A DNA stretch of 33,021 nucleotides from Candidatus Omnitrophota bacterium (GCA_029567025.1 JAKQLT010000217.1:1-33021); one strand, 5' to 3'. Counted from the first letter of the stretch, positions 23,092 through 31,270 are shown. The notes: a model not told the origin generated them from the letters alone. Numbers and translations are program-made.

Positions 23092-23607
23092 ATGTTCGGG
23101 AAAAAAGAATTAAAAGAAAAGAAATTATCGCTTAAGCAAAAAGGTTTTTTGGATAAAATCTTTGAAGAAGACATTCAAAAGCAAGCGAATTGCGTTGAAG
23201 TTTTAGGATGGGTAGGGCTTGTTGTCTTTGTGTTTCTTTTAGCCGTGCTCTGGACAGCCAAATTTGATGTTACTGTCCCGGCTGATCATGTTAAATTGGT
23301 TTCTTTACCGTCGGATAATAGTTTTATTCTTGAAGGTGAGATTGCAGAACTTTATGCGGCCTCGATTAAGAAAGGTCAAAAGGTTCACGTTCAAATTACT
23401 ACTCATCAAAATGAAGTTTTAAAGGTCACAAGCGCTATTTCTGAAGCGTATCCTAAAACGGGAACATTAAGTTTAATTATTAAAGTCGCGCCCATGCTTG
23501 ACGCTGGCAAACTTCAAGCTATTTCCAAAGAGATAAAGAATATATCTTTACGCGTCATTGTTGAACAAAAACGTCTTGTGACTCTTTTTCTCGAAAAACA
23601 AGAGTAG
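23092..23607 (+). CDS. Minimal HlyD-like membrane-fusion protein
   Basis: This 171-residue protein has a short charged cytoplasmic N-terminus, one membrane helix at about 37-56 (VLGWVGLVVFVFLLAVLW), and a periplasmic beta-rich domain. The stretch EGEIAELYAASIKKGQKVHVQI resembles the beta-barrel of HlyD/periplasmic adaptors. The long coiled-coil hairpin that reaches an outer-membrane channel is missing, so it is much shorter than the usual 350-450 residues. It directly follows the ABC-GGDEF gene (2-base gap) and should be its partner. AAA or GAG-rich sequence ahead gives only a weak ribosome site, suggesting translational coupling. Confidence 0.7.
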   Translation: MFGKKELKEKKLSLKQKGFLDKIFEEDIQKQANCVEVLGWVGLVVFVFLLAVLWTAKFDVTVPADHVKLVSLPSDNSFILEGEIAELYAASIKKGQKVHVQITTHQNEVLKVTSAISEAYPKTGTLSLIIKVAPMLDAGKLQAISKEIKNISLRVIVEQKRLVTLFLEKQE

Positions 23608-23661
23608 GTTGTTTTTTATCCTTCGCGGTTTGTAAAAGAGGAAATTTCATTTTTTCACCAT

Positions 23662-23690
23662 TGACAAGCGAAAAAATATTCGTTACACTC
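23662..23690 (+). promoter_or_regulatory. Promoter of the 56-residue gene and rsfS-argS
   Basis: A perfect TTGACA (starting near 23662) and TACACT are separated by 17 bases, about 40 bases before the small gene at 23731. It separates this housekeeping unit from the exporter operon. Confidence 0.65.
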
Positions 23691-23730
23691 ATTTCAATAT
23701 TTAACTTATTATAAGAAAGGAAGGACGCAG

Positions 23731-23901
23731 ATGGAGAAATTATCATTTTATGATGTCAAGACTAAAGGAAAATTTGAAACCGATCAATATCAAGTCAAAG
23801 AAAAAGGCGGCAGATTTTTCGCCGTGGCCAAATCCCCTAAAGGCCCACATGAATGCTGGAGAGTTTTAAGCAAAGATCAAGCACAAAAGATGAAGAAGTA
23901 A
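23731..23901 (+). CDS. Small conserved-looking protein, 56 residues
   Basis: The frame from ATG 23731 to TAA 23899 encodes MEKLSFYDVKTKGKFETDQY, then a basic middle and HECWRVLSKD near the C-terminus. A strong AAAGGAAGG lies upstream, and a consensus promoter precedes it. It is basic, has one Cys, no signal or membrane segment, and an alternating pattern that suggests a small beta fold. The function is unknown. It precedes rsfS, so a ribosome or RNA role is possible but unproven. Confidence 0.7.
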   Translation: MEKLSFYDVKTKGKFETDQYQVKEKGGRFFAVAKSPKGPHECWRVLSKDQAQKMKK

Positions 23902-23951
23902 TTCTTTCGAGGAATTCCAGCACAAAAAATAATTATTTATTGGAAAGAGTT

Positions 23952-24329
23952 TTGAAGATTACCAAGTCCTCTTTAACATCAAAAAAACTTGCTGTTGTCA
24001 TAGCCCAACTGGCTTTTGATAAAAAGGCGGAAGATATTGTTGTCTTGGACATGCGCAAGGTCGTGAATTTTTGCGATTATTTTGTAATTTGTTCTGGGAC
24101 AAGCGACCGTCATGTCAAATCTATTGCCGATGGCATTGATCTTGGGCTTGAAGCATTAGGGGAAGCCATTCCGAAATTTAGCCGTAAAGCGCAGGAAACC
24201 GATTGGATCGTCTTAGATGTTGGAAATGTCGTGGCACACATTTTTCAAAAAGATCTAAGAGCGTTTTATAATTTGGAATATTTGTGGCAGGAAGCCAAAG
24301 TGGTTAATTTAGATAAAGACCTTTTATAA
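23952..24329 (+). CDS. rsfS: Ribosomal silencing factor RsfS (Iojap)
   Basis: RsfS binds ribosomal protein L14 and prevents subunit joining when nutrients are scarce. The core LAVVIAQLAFDKKAEDIVVLDMRKV, the segment FCDYFVICSGTSDRHVKSIAD and the C-terminal WIVLDVGNVVAHIF with YNLEYLW are diagnostic (each listed run describes residue blocks along the chain). I favour TTG 23952, giving 125 residues, close to the family norm. An in-frame ATG at 23853 would overlap the preceding small gene by 49 bases and add 33 unrelated residues. argS starts 9 bases after its stop. Confidence 0.9.
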   Translation: MKITKSSLTSKKLAVVIAQLAFDKKAEDIVVLDMRKVVNFCDYFVICSGTSDRHVKSIADGIDLGLEALGEAIPKFSRKAQETDWIVLDVGNVVAHIFQKDLRAFYNLEYLWQEAKVVNLDKDLL

Positions 24330-24338
24330 AAATGTCCC

Positions 24339-26012
24339 ATGTTAGATGCATTAAAAACGCAATTACAAAATGTTTTAGCAGATTCTCTTAAAGATATTTT
24401 TGCGTCTGAAAATAACGTGCCAGAGGTTATATTAGAAATCCCCGCGGATAAAAACCACGGGGATTTTTCTTGTAATATCGCGCTTAAATCCGCAAAATTG
24501 CTAAAAAAATCTCCTATAGCAGTGGCAGAAAGAATCATCGCGGCTTTTCAAAAAGAGTTATCTTTAAATTTTTTAAAAAATAAAATTCAAAAAGTAGAAG
24601 TTAAGGCGCCGGGGTTTATCAATATTTTTCTCTCATCAGAAAGTTTTTATGATGTCTTAACCGCTATTGGGAAACAGAAAGATTTGTATGGCCAAACCAG
24701 TATCGGACAAGGCGAAAAAGTTCAGATAGAATTCGTGAGCGCTAATCCGACGGGGCCGTTAAGTGTCGCGCACGCGCGTCAGGCGGCTGTGGGAGACGCG
24801 CTGGGGAATATTTTAAAATTTTTAGGATTTAACGTTGATAAAGAATATTACGTCAATGACGGCGGCAATCAGATAAATATTTTAGGGCTTTCGGTGCGCG
24901 CGCGCGCTTTTCAAATTTTAGGAAAAGAAGTTGAATTTTTAGAAGATTATTATCAGGGCGAATATATTAAAGATATGGCGCGGCTTTTTATGGAGGAAAA
25001 TAAAATAAAAACGCTGGCCGATCTCGAGAAAAAAACGTCGAAAGAGTTTTCCCAATGGGCGTGTGCGTATTTATTAGGCGTTATTAAAAAAGAATTGAGT
25101 GATTTTGGCGTTCATTTTGATGCCTGGAGTTATGAGTCGAAAATTTCAACGCCGGAGAAAATTGAAAAAACATTGCGAGCATTGAAATCGAAAGATTTGG
25201 TTTATGAAAAAGAAGGGGCTTGGTGGTTTCGTTCGACGAGTTTTGGCGATGATAAAGACCGCGTGGTGAAAAAAAGTGACGGGGCGTATACATATTTAGC
25301 GCCGGATATTGTGTATCATGAGAATAAATTTAACCGAGGATATTCGTGGCTCATTAATATTTGGGGGCCGGATCATCACGGCTATATTCCGCGTATTAAG
25401 GCGGCGGCGCAGGCCTTGGGAAAAAATAAGGAAGATTTGGATGTCTTAATTGTTCAGCTTGCCACTATTTATCGAAATGGCGAATTATTATCTATGTCAA
25501 CCCGTCGGGGTCAATATATCAGTTTGCGCGAAGTGATGGATGAGGTCGGAGTGGATGCGGCGCGATTTTTCTTTTTGATGCGCCATATTGAAGCGCATTT
25601 GGAGTTTGATTTAGAAGTGGCTAAAAAACAAACAGCGGAAAATCCTGTTTATTATATTCAATACGCCCACGCGCGCATCCATAGCATTAATAAAAAAGCC
25701 CAAGAACAAAATATTTCTGTCGCAGAAAAAGGATTTTCGTTGCTTAAAGAAGAGGAAGAAATAACGCTGATTCGTCAATTGGGAGAATTCTCTCAGGCTC
25801 TTTCTTTTTGTTATGACCAGCTTGATCCGTATCCTTTGGTCAGCTATTTAATGGAATTAGCGATTATTTTTCATCGATTTTATGATAAACATAAAGTCAT
25901 TTCTGATAATATTGCTCTATCTCAAGAGCGGTTAACTCTTGTGAATTGCGCCAGGATTGTTTTCGCCAATGGCCTGCGACTTTTGGGTCTTCAAACTCCC
26001 GAACAAATGTGA
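24339..26012 (+). CDS. argS: Arginyl-tRNA synthetase
   Basis: ArgRS charges tRNA-Arg with arginine. The 557-residue class I enzyme has the N-terminal additional domain, the motif SANPTGPLSVAHARQ with SVAH (142-145) in place of the usual HVGH, and a degenerate KMSKS loop LLSMSTRRGQYISL. The C-terminal DALR anticodon-binding domain contains PVYYIQYAHARI and DPYPLVSYLMELA. Length is normal. The first His of HIGH is known to vary in ArgRS, so activity is expected. It follows rsfS closely in the same unit, and a GC-rich palindrome lies behind it. Confidence 0.96.
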   Translation: MLDALKTQLQNVLADSLKDIFASENNVPEVILEIPADKNHGDFSCNIALKSAKLLKKSPIAVAERIIAAFQKELSLNFLKNKIQKVEVKAPGFINIFLSSESFYDVLTAIGKQKDLYGQTSIGQGEKVQIEFVSANPTGPLSVAHARQAAVGDALGNILKFLGFNVDKEYYVNDGGNQINILGLSVRARAFQILGKEVEFLEDYYQGEYIKDMARLFMEENKIKTLADLEKKTSKEFSQWACAYLLGVIKKELSDFGVHFDAWSYESKISTPEKIEKTLRALKSKDLVYEKEGAWWFRSTSFGDDKDRVVKKSDGAYTYLAPDIVYHENKFNRGYSWLINIWGPDHHGYIPRIKAAAQALGKNKEDLDVLIVQLATIYRNGELLSMSTRRGQYISLREVMDEVGVDAARFFFLMRHIEAHLEFDLEVAKKQTAENPVYYIQYAHARIHSINKKAQEQNISVAEKGFSLLKEEEEITLIRQLGEFSQALSFCYDQLDPYPLVSYLMELAIIFHRFYDKHKVISDNIALSQERLTLVNCARIVFANGLRLLGLQTPEQM

Positions 26013-26020
26013 TTTCCACT

Positions 26021-26056
26021 CTTTTCCTCACCCACCCCAGGGGTGGGGAACGGTTA
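26021..26056. repeat. GC-rich intergenic palindrome, copy 3
   Basis: CTTTTCCTCACCCACCCC is followed by AGGGGTGGGGAACGGTTA; the core CCCACCCC/GGGGTGGG pairs perfectly. It lies 8 bases after the argS stop and belongs to the family first seen at 2265. Confidence 0.75.
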
Positions 26057-26096
26057 AAATTTTTTAAAAAATTCTATTTTAAAAATAATACTCTTG

Positions 26097-26102
26097 TAGA
26101 AT
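26097..26102 (+). promoter_or_regulatory. Leaderless -10 box of recJ
   Basis: TAGAAT ends six bases before ATG 26109, and no Shine-Dalgarno is present. Transcription would begin close to the start codon, as for the exporter gene. Confidence 0.4.
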
Positions 26103-26108
26103 AACTCC

Positions 26109-27806
26109 ATGCAAAAGATTTGGAATATGGCGCCATGTGATTTTAAAAAGGCGGCTGATTTAAGCCGTCTTTTAAATGTCCCGTCTATTATCGCGCAAAT
26201 ACTTATCAATCGCGGCATGGAAGATGCTGAAATCGCGAAACATTTTTTAAACGCGGACCGTAAAAATCTATTTGATCCTTTTCTCTTAAAAGATATGGAT
26301 AAGGCGGTTTATCGTATTCAGGAGGCACAAAAAAATAAAGAAAAAATACTTATTTACGGCGATTATGATGTGGACGGGGTTACCTCCGCCGCCGTTTTGA
26401 TAAAAACATTGCGTGCGTTAGGATTAGACGTGATTAACTATATTCCGCATCGCGTGGAAGAAGGTTATGGGCTTAATTTAGAAATTGCTTCTTTTGCAAA
26501 ATCACAAGGCATTCATTTGTTGATAACCGTCGATTGTGGAATTACCGCGAATAAGGAAATCGACGCTTTAAACGCGCAAGGGATTGATGTTGTGGTCATT
26601 GATCATCATGAGCCGTCGGAGATTCTACCCAAGGCCTATGCGATTATCAATTCTAAAAGAAAAGATTGTGATTATCCGTGCAAGGATTTAGCGGCTGTAG
26701 GAACCGTCGCGAAAATGGTTCAGGCCTTGACAGGAGAAATCCCTCAAGATGTGATGAATTTTGTGGCGATGGGCACCATCGCCGATGTCGTGTCTTTAAC
26801 ATCGGAAAATCGTATTTTTGTCAAAGAAGGATTAAAAGGTATTGCGCAAACACAAAACTTAGGATTAAAGGCGCTTCTTCAAATTGGAAAAATTCAAGAG
26901 AAAGAGCTTTCCCCGTTTCATATCGGATTTGTTTTAGGCCCGCGGATTAATGCCGCCGGGAGAATGGATTCGGCGCAGACCGCGTTAGATCTTTTTCTGA
27001 CGGATGACCCGCATAAGGCCCTTCAATTAGCCAAGCAATTAGATGGTTTCAACGCGGATCGTCAAAAAATGCAGAAAGATATTTTAGAAGAGGCCTTAAA
27101 TAAAATAGAACAAGAGATGAATTTTAATCAAGAGAAGATTATTGTGATCGCGCAAGAGTCTTGGCATCGAGGAGTTTTAGGCATTGTGGCGTCAAAGATC
27201 GTTGAAAAATATTACCGTCCGGCAATTGTTATTTCTTTGGAAGATAATATCGGCACAGGTTCGGCGCGTTCTATCGACGGATTTCATTTGTTTGATGCCT
27301 TAGCCGCGTGTTCGTCTTTTTTAGAAGAATACGGCGGGCATAAAGGCGCGGCAGGTTTAACGATTAAAAAAGATAATATTGAACCGTTTAAAAAGAAAAT
27401 TAATCAAATGGCGGAGGATTTTTTAGAGATCAAAAAATTATTGCCGACGGTTTTTATTGACGCGGAAATTTCATTGCGAGATATTGACATTCATTTGGCG
27501 CGTTTGATAAAGTCCCTTGAGCCGTATGGGGAAGGAAATCCCTCTCCGGTTTTTTGTTCGAGGAATTTATCGGTGATTAGCGAGCCTCAGATTTTAGGGA
27601 AGGAGACATTAAAATTTTGGGTAACCGATGGGCGTCAAACGCTTTCTGCGGTCGGCTTTGGCATGGCAAAATATAAAGAAATGTTAACGCCGGAGAATTA
27701 TATTGATTTGGCGTATGAAATTATTATTGATGATTGGAATAAAACGCCAACACCCCAATTAAAATTGAAAGATATTAAATTGTCTGAAGTAGAAGAGGCG
27801 TTTTAG
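26109..27806 (+). CDS. recJ: Single-stranded-DNA exonuclease RecJ
   Basis: RecJ degrades single-stranded DNA 5' to 3' in recombination and repair. The 565-residue product has the DHH family motifs: ILIYGDYDVDGVTSAAVL with metal-binding Asps, ITVDCGITANKE, VVVIDHHEP, and the DHHA1 segment TGSARSIDGFHLFDAL, then EEYGGHKGAAGL. The C-terminal OB-like domain includes LEPYGEGNPSPVFC. Length matches the family. It converges with rpmB, only 5 bases separating the two stops. Confidence 0.95.
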   Translation: MQKIWNMAPCDFKKAADLSRLLNVPSIIAQILINRGMEDAEIAKHFLNADRKNLFDPFLLKDMDKAVYRIQEAQKNKEKILIYGDYDVDGVTSAAVLIKTLRALGLDVINYIPHRVEEGYGLNLEIASFAKSQGIHLLITVDCGITANKEIDALNAQGIDVVVIDHHEPSEILPKAYAIINSKRKDCDYPCKDLAAVGTVAKMVQALTGEIPQDVMNFVAMGTIADVVSLTSENRIFVKEGLKGIAQTQNLGLKALLQIGKIQEKELSPFHIGFVLGPRINAAGRMDSAQTALDLFLTDDPHKALQLAKQLDGFNADRQKMQKDILEEALNKIEQEMNFNQEKIIVIAQESWHRGVLGIVASKIVEKYYRPAIVISLEDNIGTGSARSIDGFHLFDALAACSSFLEEYGGHKGAAGLTIKKDNIEPFKKKINQMAEDFLEIKKLLPTVFIDAEISLRDIDIHLARLIKSLEPYGEGNPSPVFCSRNLSVISEPQILGKETLKFWVTDGRQTLSAVGFGMAKYKEMLTPENYIDLAYEIIIDDWNKTPTPQLKLKDIKLSEVEEAF

Positions 27807-27811
27807 TATTT

Positions 27812-28039
27812 TTAGGCCTTTTTGATTTTTCCGGCCTGGATACAGCTGGTGCAGACATACGCTCTTTTAACCGTTCCATCGAGATTGATTTTAATCCGTT
27901 GAAGATTCGGAAGGAAACGGCGCAATGTTTTTCCTGTAATTTTTGAACCTGCACCGCCTTTTTTCTTTTCCATACCGCGTCGTTTATATTTATTGCCTGG
28001 AATAGCGCCTTTATTGCAGATAATACATGATTTAGCCAT
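27812..28039 (-). CDS. rpmB: 50S ribosomal protein L28 (zinc-binding form)
   Basis: The 75-residue basic protein has the L28 pattern GNKYKRRG, RRFLPNLQRIKI and RAYVCTSC. Two Cys pairs (CIIC near the N-terminus and CTSC near the C-terminus) make it the C-plus, zinc-binding form. It stands alone on the minus strand between recJ and the oligopeptidase with its own consensus promoter, rather than beside rpmG. An AAAGGA lies a few bases ahead of its ATG. Confidence 0.95.
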   Translation of the reverse strand: MAKSCIICNKGAIPGNKYKRRGMEKKKGGAGSKITGKTLRRFLPNLQRIKINLDGTVKRAYVCTSCIQAGKIKKA

Positions 28040-28089
28040 GGTTAAAATCCTTTATCAAAAAGTTAATGAAATTTTTATTTGAGATTAAA

Positions 28090-28117
28090 AGTATACTGAA
28101 AAAGATTTCTTTGTCAA
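28090..28117 (-). promoter_or_regulatory. Promoter of rpmB
   Basis: On the minus strand a perfect TTGACA (28112-28117) and TATACT (28090-28095) are spaced by 16 bases, about 50 bases before the ATG at 28039. This is among the best promoter matches in the window, as expected for a ribosomal protein gene. Confidence 0.75.
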
Positions 28118-28169
28118 GCCCATACTCATTGGCTTTAACCGAATCGTTGAGGGCCTTTTAAGGAGAAAT

Positions 28170-29891
28170 ATGGAAACAAATCTTTTCGAAGGTTTAAAGG
28201 TTTATCAAAAACGTGTTTTTGTGCCGGAAAACGCGGATTTAATGGACGAGCAAGTTATTAAAGAAATGTTTAACACGTTATTGCATAAACGCATAAATTT
28301 TTTCCAGGAATTTGAAGAATGGATTTTAAATCGTTCGGAATTAGAATCAGTTTTGGATCAGCACGGCGCTATTTTATATATTCGTATGACGTGCCAGACG
28401 GACGACGTGGTGCGCGCGCAGGCGTATACGCGATTTATAGAAACGATAGCCCCGGTGATAAAACCGCTTGAAGACGCGTTGAATAAAAAATATTTAGAAC
28501 TTCTACAGTCGTTTCCTTTGCCTGAGCGTTATGATATTTATAGCCGAGAGATAAAAGTTGATGTGTCTTTGTTTCGAGAAGAAAATATTTCTTTGGAAAA
28601 AGAATTAGAACTTTTATCACAGGAATATCAGAAGATTTCAGGAGCTATGACCGTTTTTTTTCAAGGCGAAGAAAAAACGATGCCGCAAATGGCGACATAT
28701 TTGCTTAATCCTCAGAGAAATTTACGAGAATCTGCGTGGAGGGTGACGGCTTCTCGTCGGTTACAAGATAAAGATGCATTAGAGGGGATTTTTAATAAAA
28801 TGGTTTTACTCCGTCATAAAATTGCCCAGAATGCGGGATTTAAAAATTACGCGGAATATAAATTTCAGGCCCTGCATCGTTTTGATTATAACCTTGCGGA
28901 TTGCAAGCAATTTCATCAAACGGTTGAAAAGAGTATCGTCCCTGTTTTAAGGAAAATGTTAGAAAAAAGAAAAGAAATCATGGGGCTTGAGGCGCTTCGT
29001 CCGTGGGATGTAGCGGTTGACGCGTTATCGCGGCCTGCTTTAAGGCCTTTTGAAAAAACCGAAGATCTGATAATCGGTTGCCAGAAGATTTTTCATCAAC
29101 TCGATGAAGCGCTGGGCGCAACGTTTGAGGGCATGAGACAAGATAACCTTTTGGATCTGCAAAGCCGTAAAGGCAAGGCTCCCGGCGGATATCAGTCAAC
29201 GCTACAGGAATTTCGCAAGCCGTTTATTTTTATGAATGCCGTCGGTACAGACCAAGACGTGCGCACGCTTCTTCATGAGTCGGGACACGCGTTTCACGCG
29301 CTTTTGTGCGCTGATGAGCCGTTATTGGATTATCGTCACGCTCCTATGGAGTTTTGTGAAGTAGCATCAATGAGTATGGAATTGTTGGCCGGAAATTTTT
29401 TAGGCGTTTTTTATAAAAACGCAGAAGATGTCAAAAGATCTCAAGTTGATCATTTAGAAGATTGTTTGTCTGTCTTAGCGTGGGTGGCGACGATTGACGC
29501 GTTTCAGTTTTGGATTTATGAGAATCCGGACCATTCTTTAGAAGATAGAAAAAAGGCCTGGTGTGAAATTTATCGACGGTTTAGTTCCCAAGTGGTTGAT
29601 TGGTCAGACTTATCTCAAGAGGAAAATTATTTATGGCATCGGCAGTTGCATATTTTCGAAGTTCCGTTTTATTATATCGAATACGCTATCGCGCAATTAG
29701 GCGCCTTACAGATTTGGCTTAATGCTAAAAAAGATTTCAAAAAAACGATGCGTCAATATAAAGAGGCGTTGTCTTTAGGTGGTTCGCAAAAATTACCCGA
29801 ACTGTTTGAAAAGGCAGGTATTGTTTTTGATTTTTCAGAAAGAACGATTAAGCCGCTTGCCACTCTTTTAGAAAAAGAAATCGGCTTATAA
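28170..29891 (+). CDS. M3B family oligoendopeptidase (PepF-like)
   Basis: A cytoplasmic zinc oligopeptidase of 573 residues. The zinc motif is LLHESGHAFHALL (His369, Glu370, His373), with the third ligand Glu about 25-28 residues later in MEFCEVASMSMELL. The region YQSTLQEFRKPFIFMN just before it is typical of the M3B branch. No signal peptide is present. AAGGAG lies seven bases before ATG 28170. It appears to be a single-gene unit. Length matches the PepF family (about 560-600). It degrades peptides of roughly 6-20 residues; a link to peptide precursors here is only speculation. Confidence 0.92.
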   Translation: METNLFEGLKVYQKRVFVPENADLMDEQVIKEMFNTLLHKRINFFQEFEEWILNRSELESVLDQHGAILYIRMTCQTDDVVRAQAYTRFIETIAPVIKPLEDALNKKYLELLQSFPLPERYDIYSREIKVDVSLFREENISLEKELELLSQEYQKISGAMTVFFQGEEKTMPQMATYLLNPQRNLRESAWRVTASRRLQDKDALEGIFNKMVLLRHKIAQNAGFKNYAEYKFQALHRFDYNLADCKQFHQTVEKSIVPVLRKMLEKRKEIMGLEALRPWDVAVDALSRPALRPFEKTEDLIIGCQKIFHQLDEALGATFEGMRQDNLLDLQSRKGKAPGGYQSTLQEFRKPFIFMNAVGTDQDVRTLLHESGHAFHALLCADEPLLDYRHAPMEFCEVASMSMELLAGNFLGVFYKNAEDVKRSQVDHLEDCLSVLAWVATIDAFQFWIYENPDHSLEDRKKAWCEIYRRFSSQVVDWSDLSQEENYLWHRQLHIFEVPFYYIEYAIAQLGALQIWLNAKKDFKKTMRQYKEALSLGGSQKLPELFEKAGIVFDFSERTIKPLATLLEKEIGL

Positions 29892-29940
29892 AAATTTTTA
29901 TAAAAAAAATAAGGATTTTTTTAGCCAAGCCAATCTTCTG

Positions 29941-29949
29941 TGTTATAAT
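29941..29949 (+). promoter_or_regulatory. Extended -10 promoter of the repeat protein
   Basis: TGTTATAAT combines an extended TGn with a perfect TATAAT (29944-29949). No good -35 is seen. The start would lie about 45 bases before ATG 30001. Confidence 0.55.
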
Positions 29950-30000
29950 GACAAAAAATAAATATAAAAGATAAAAATCTTTTTAAGAAAGGCGGGAATT

Positions 30001-30594
30001 ATGAAATCTGTTAAATATCTATTAATAGTATTATTTTTATTGTGCGTCATTCCAGCTTTTGCCCTTAAAGGTGTTTTAGCGACAGAGGAAGATATGACGG
30101 CCCTTAAAAAAGATATTTTGGCGGGTAATATCCAGGCCGGGAAAACTCGTTTAAGCGAGATTCAGGAAAAATACGGAGAAGCCGCGAGTATTAAAGAAAC
30201 AGATAAAACGATTATTTATGATTATAACGGCAATTTGAAAATAGAATTTGAGAAAAAATGTTATATGCGCAAATGGGAATATGATTATTCCCAACCGCAG
30301 CAATATCGTAACACCACTGAAATTAAACAGCTTCGAAAAGATTTGGCGGCTGAAAGAGTCGCCGGAGAGTATGTTGAGTTTAATGAAAAAATTGTTAAGG
30401 ATTATAAAAAGCCAACAGCCGCTTTTGAAAAATTCGGTGATGGAGAGCTTTCGATTTATTATTATGGGGAGCTTAAGTTGACTTTTGAGAATGTGTACGC
30501 GGTAAAAAAGTGGGAAGGCAAAGAATTGGATAAATTGGAAACGGGTGTTTTGACATCTTCCTCAGCGGTTTTATCCACAGCAGAGAAAAAATGA
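30001..30594 (+). CDS. Exported protein made of two related modules
   Basis: The 197-residue product has a signal peptide (MKSVKYLLIVLFLLCVIPAF, cut likely after FAL or VLA). Two copies of a module follow at about residues 34-93 and 104-173. Each has an amphipathic helix (LKKDILAGNIQAGKTRL; LRKDLAAERVAGEYVEF) and a K-Y-G/K-P hinge. Strands end in a YDYNGNLKIEFEKKCYMRKWE / YYYGELKLTFENVYAVKKWE pattern, given here as position-matched segments. The fold looks like small outer-membrane-assembly (SmpA/OmlA-like) domains. The identification is tentative. AAAGGCGGG is the ribosome site. It is likely periplasmic. Confidence 0.7.
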   Translation: MKSVKYLLIVLFLLCVIPAFALKGVLATEEDMTALKKDILAGNIQAGKTRLSEIQEKYGEAASIKETDKTIIYDYNGNLKIEFEKKCYMRKWEYDYSQPQQYRNTTEIKQLRKDLAAERVAGEYVEFNEKIVKDYKKPTAAFEKFGDGELSIYYYGELKLTFENVYAVKKWEGKELDKLETGVLTSSSAVLSTAEKK

Positions 30595-30611
30595 TTTATT
30601 CATATTCTCTT

Positions 30612-30649
30612 TTAACCTTTTCCCCACCCCGGGGGTGAGGGAAGGTTAA
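30612..30649. repeat. GC-rich intergenic palindrome, copy 4
   Basis: TTAACCTTTTCCCCACCCC pairs with GGGGGTGAGGGAAGGTTAA with two imperfect positions. It fills the gap between the exported repeat protein and the Nudix gene. Confidence 0.8.
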
Positions 30650-30661
30650 AAGAAAGCCAGC

Positions 30662-31210
30662 ATGATATTTCATAAAGATAGATATAAGAAAAAAGTCGTT
30701 ATTGCCGAAGGCCAATTTATTCGTTTTGTTAAAAGAGGCCATTGGGAATATTTTGAGCGTAATAATTGCGGCGGCATGGTGATTATTTTGGCCATGACCA
30801 AGAAGCAAGAAGTTTTATTTGTCGAGCAATACCGTCCGCCGGTGGATAATGTGGTCATTGAATTTCCTGCCGGGTTAGTTAAAGATAAAAAGAAAAAAGA
30901 ATCTTTTGTTCAAGCGGCGCGTCGTGAATTATTAGAAGAAACAGGTTATCACGCTAAAAAGATAAAGAAAATCCTTTATGGCCCGGCCTCAAGCGGCATG
31001 ATGTCAGATATGTTGACGGTTATGATGGCGTTTGATTTGAAAAAAGTAAACGGCGGTGGCGGAGATGAAAGCGAAGATATCAAAGTGCATCAAATTCCTT
31101 TTTTTAAAGTTGAGAAATGGCTTGAAGCTATGCGAAAGAAAGGTAAGCTCGTGAGCCCGCGTATTTACGCTGGACTTTATCTTTTGGCAAAATATAATAA
31201 ACTTAAATAA
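30662..31210 (+). CDS. Nudix hydrolase, ADP-ribose pyrophosphatase type
   Basis: The 182-residue enzyme probably splits ADP-ribose or a related nucleotide sugar. The Nudix box is seen in FPAGLVKDKKKKESFVQAAR followed by RELLEETGYHA. Compared with the GX5E spacing, three extra Lys-rich residues lie between the G and the E. The segment VLFVEQYRPPVDNVVIEFPAG ahead of it is typical of ADPRases (NudF). A conserved C-terminal strand-helix follows. It lies between two palindromes. There is no strong ribosome site (AGAAAG). ADP-ribose is an inference from the family. Confidence 0.87.
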   Translation: MIFHKDRYKKKVVIAEGQFIRFVKRGHWEYFERNNCGGMVIILAMTKKQEVLFVEQYRPPVDNVVIEFPAGLVKDKKKKESFVQAARRELLEETGYHAKKIKKILYGPASSGMMSDMLTVMMAFDLKKVNGGGGDESEDIKVHQIPFFKVEKWLEAMRKKGKLVSPRIYAGLYLLAKYNKLK

Positions 31211-31243
31211 CCTTTCCTCACCCCGGGGGTGGGGGAAGGGTAA
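31209..31243. repeat. GC-rich intergenic palindrome, copy 5
   Basis: AACCTTTCCTCACCCC pairs with GGGGGTGGGGGAAGGGT with few mismatches. It overlaps the Nudix stop codon at its left end and precedes the aldolase gene. It is the fifth copy in this window. Confidence 0.8.
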
Positions 31244-31270
31244 GGTAAATTAAAAACGAAGGAGACAACA

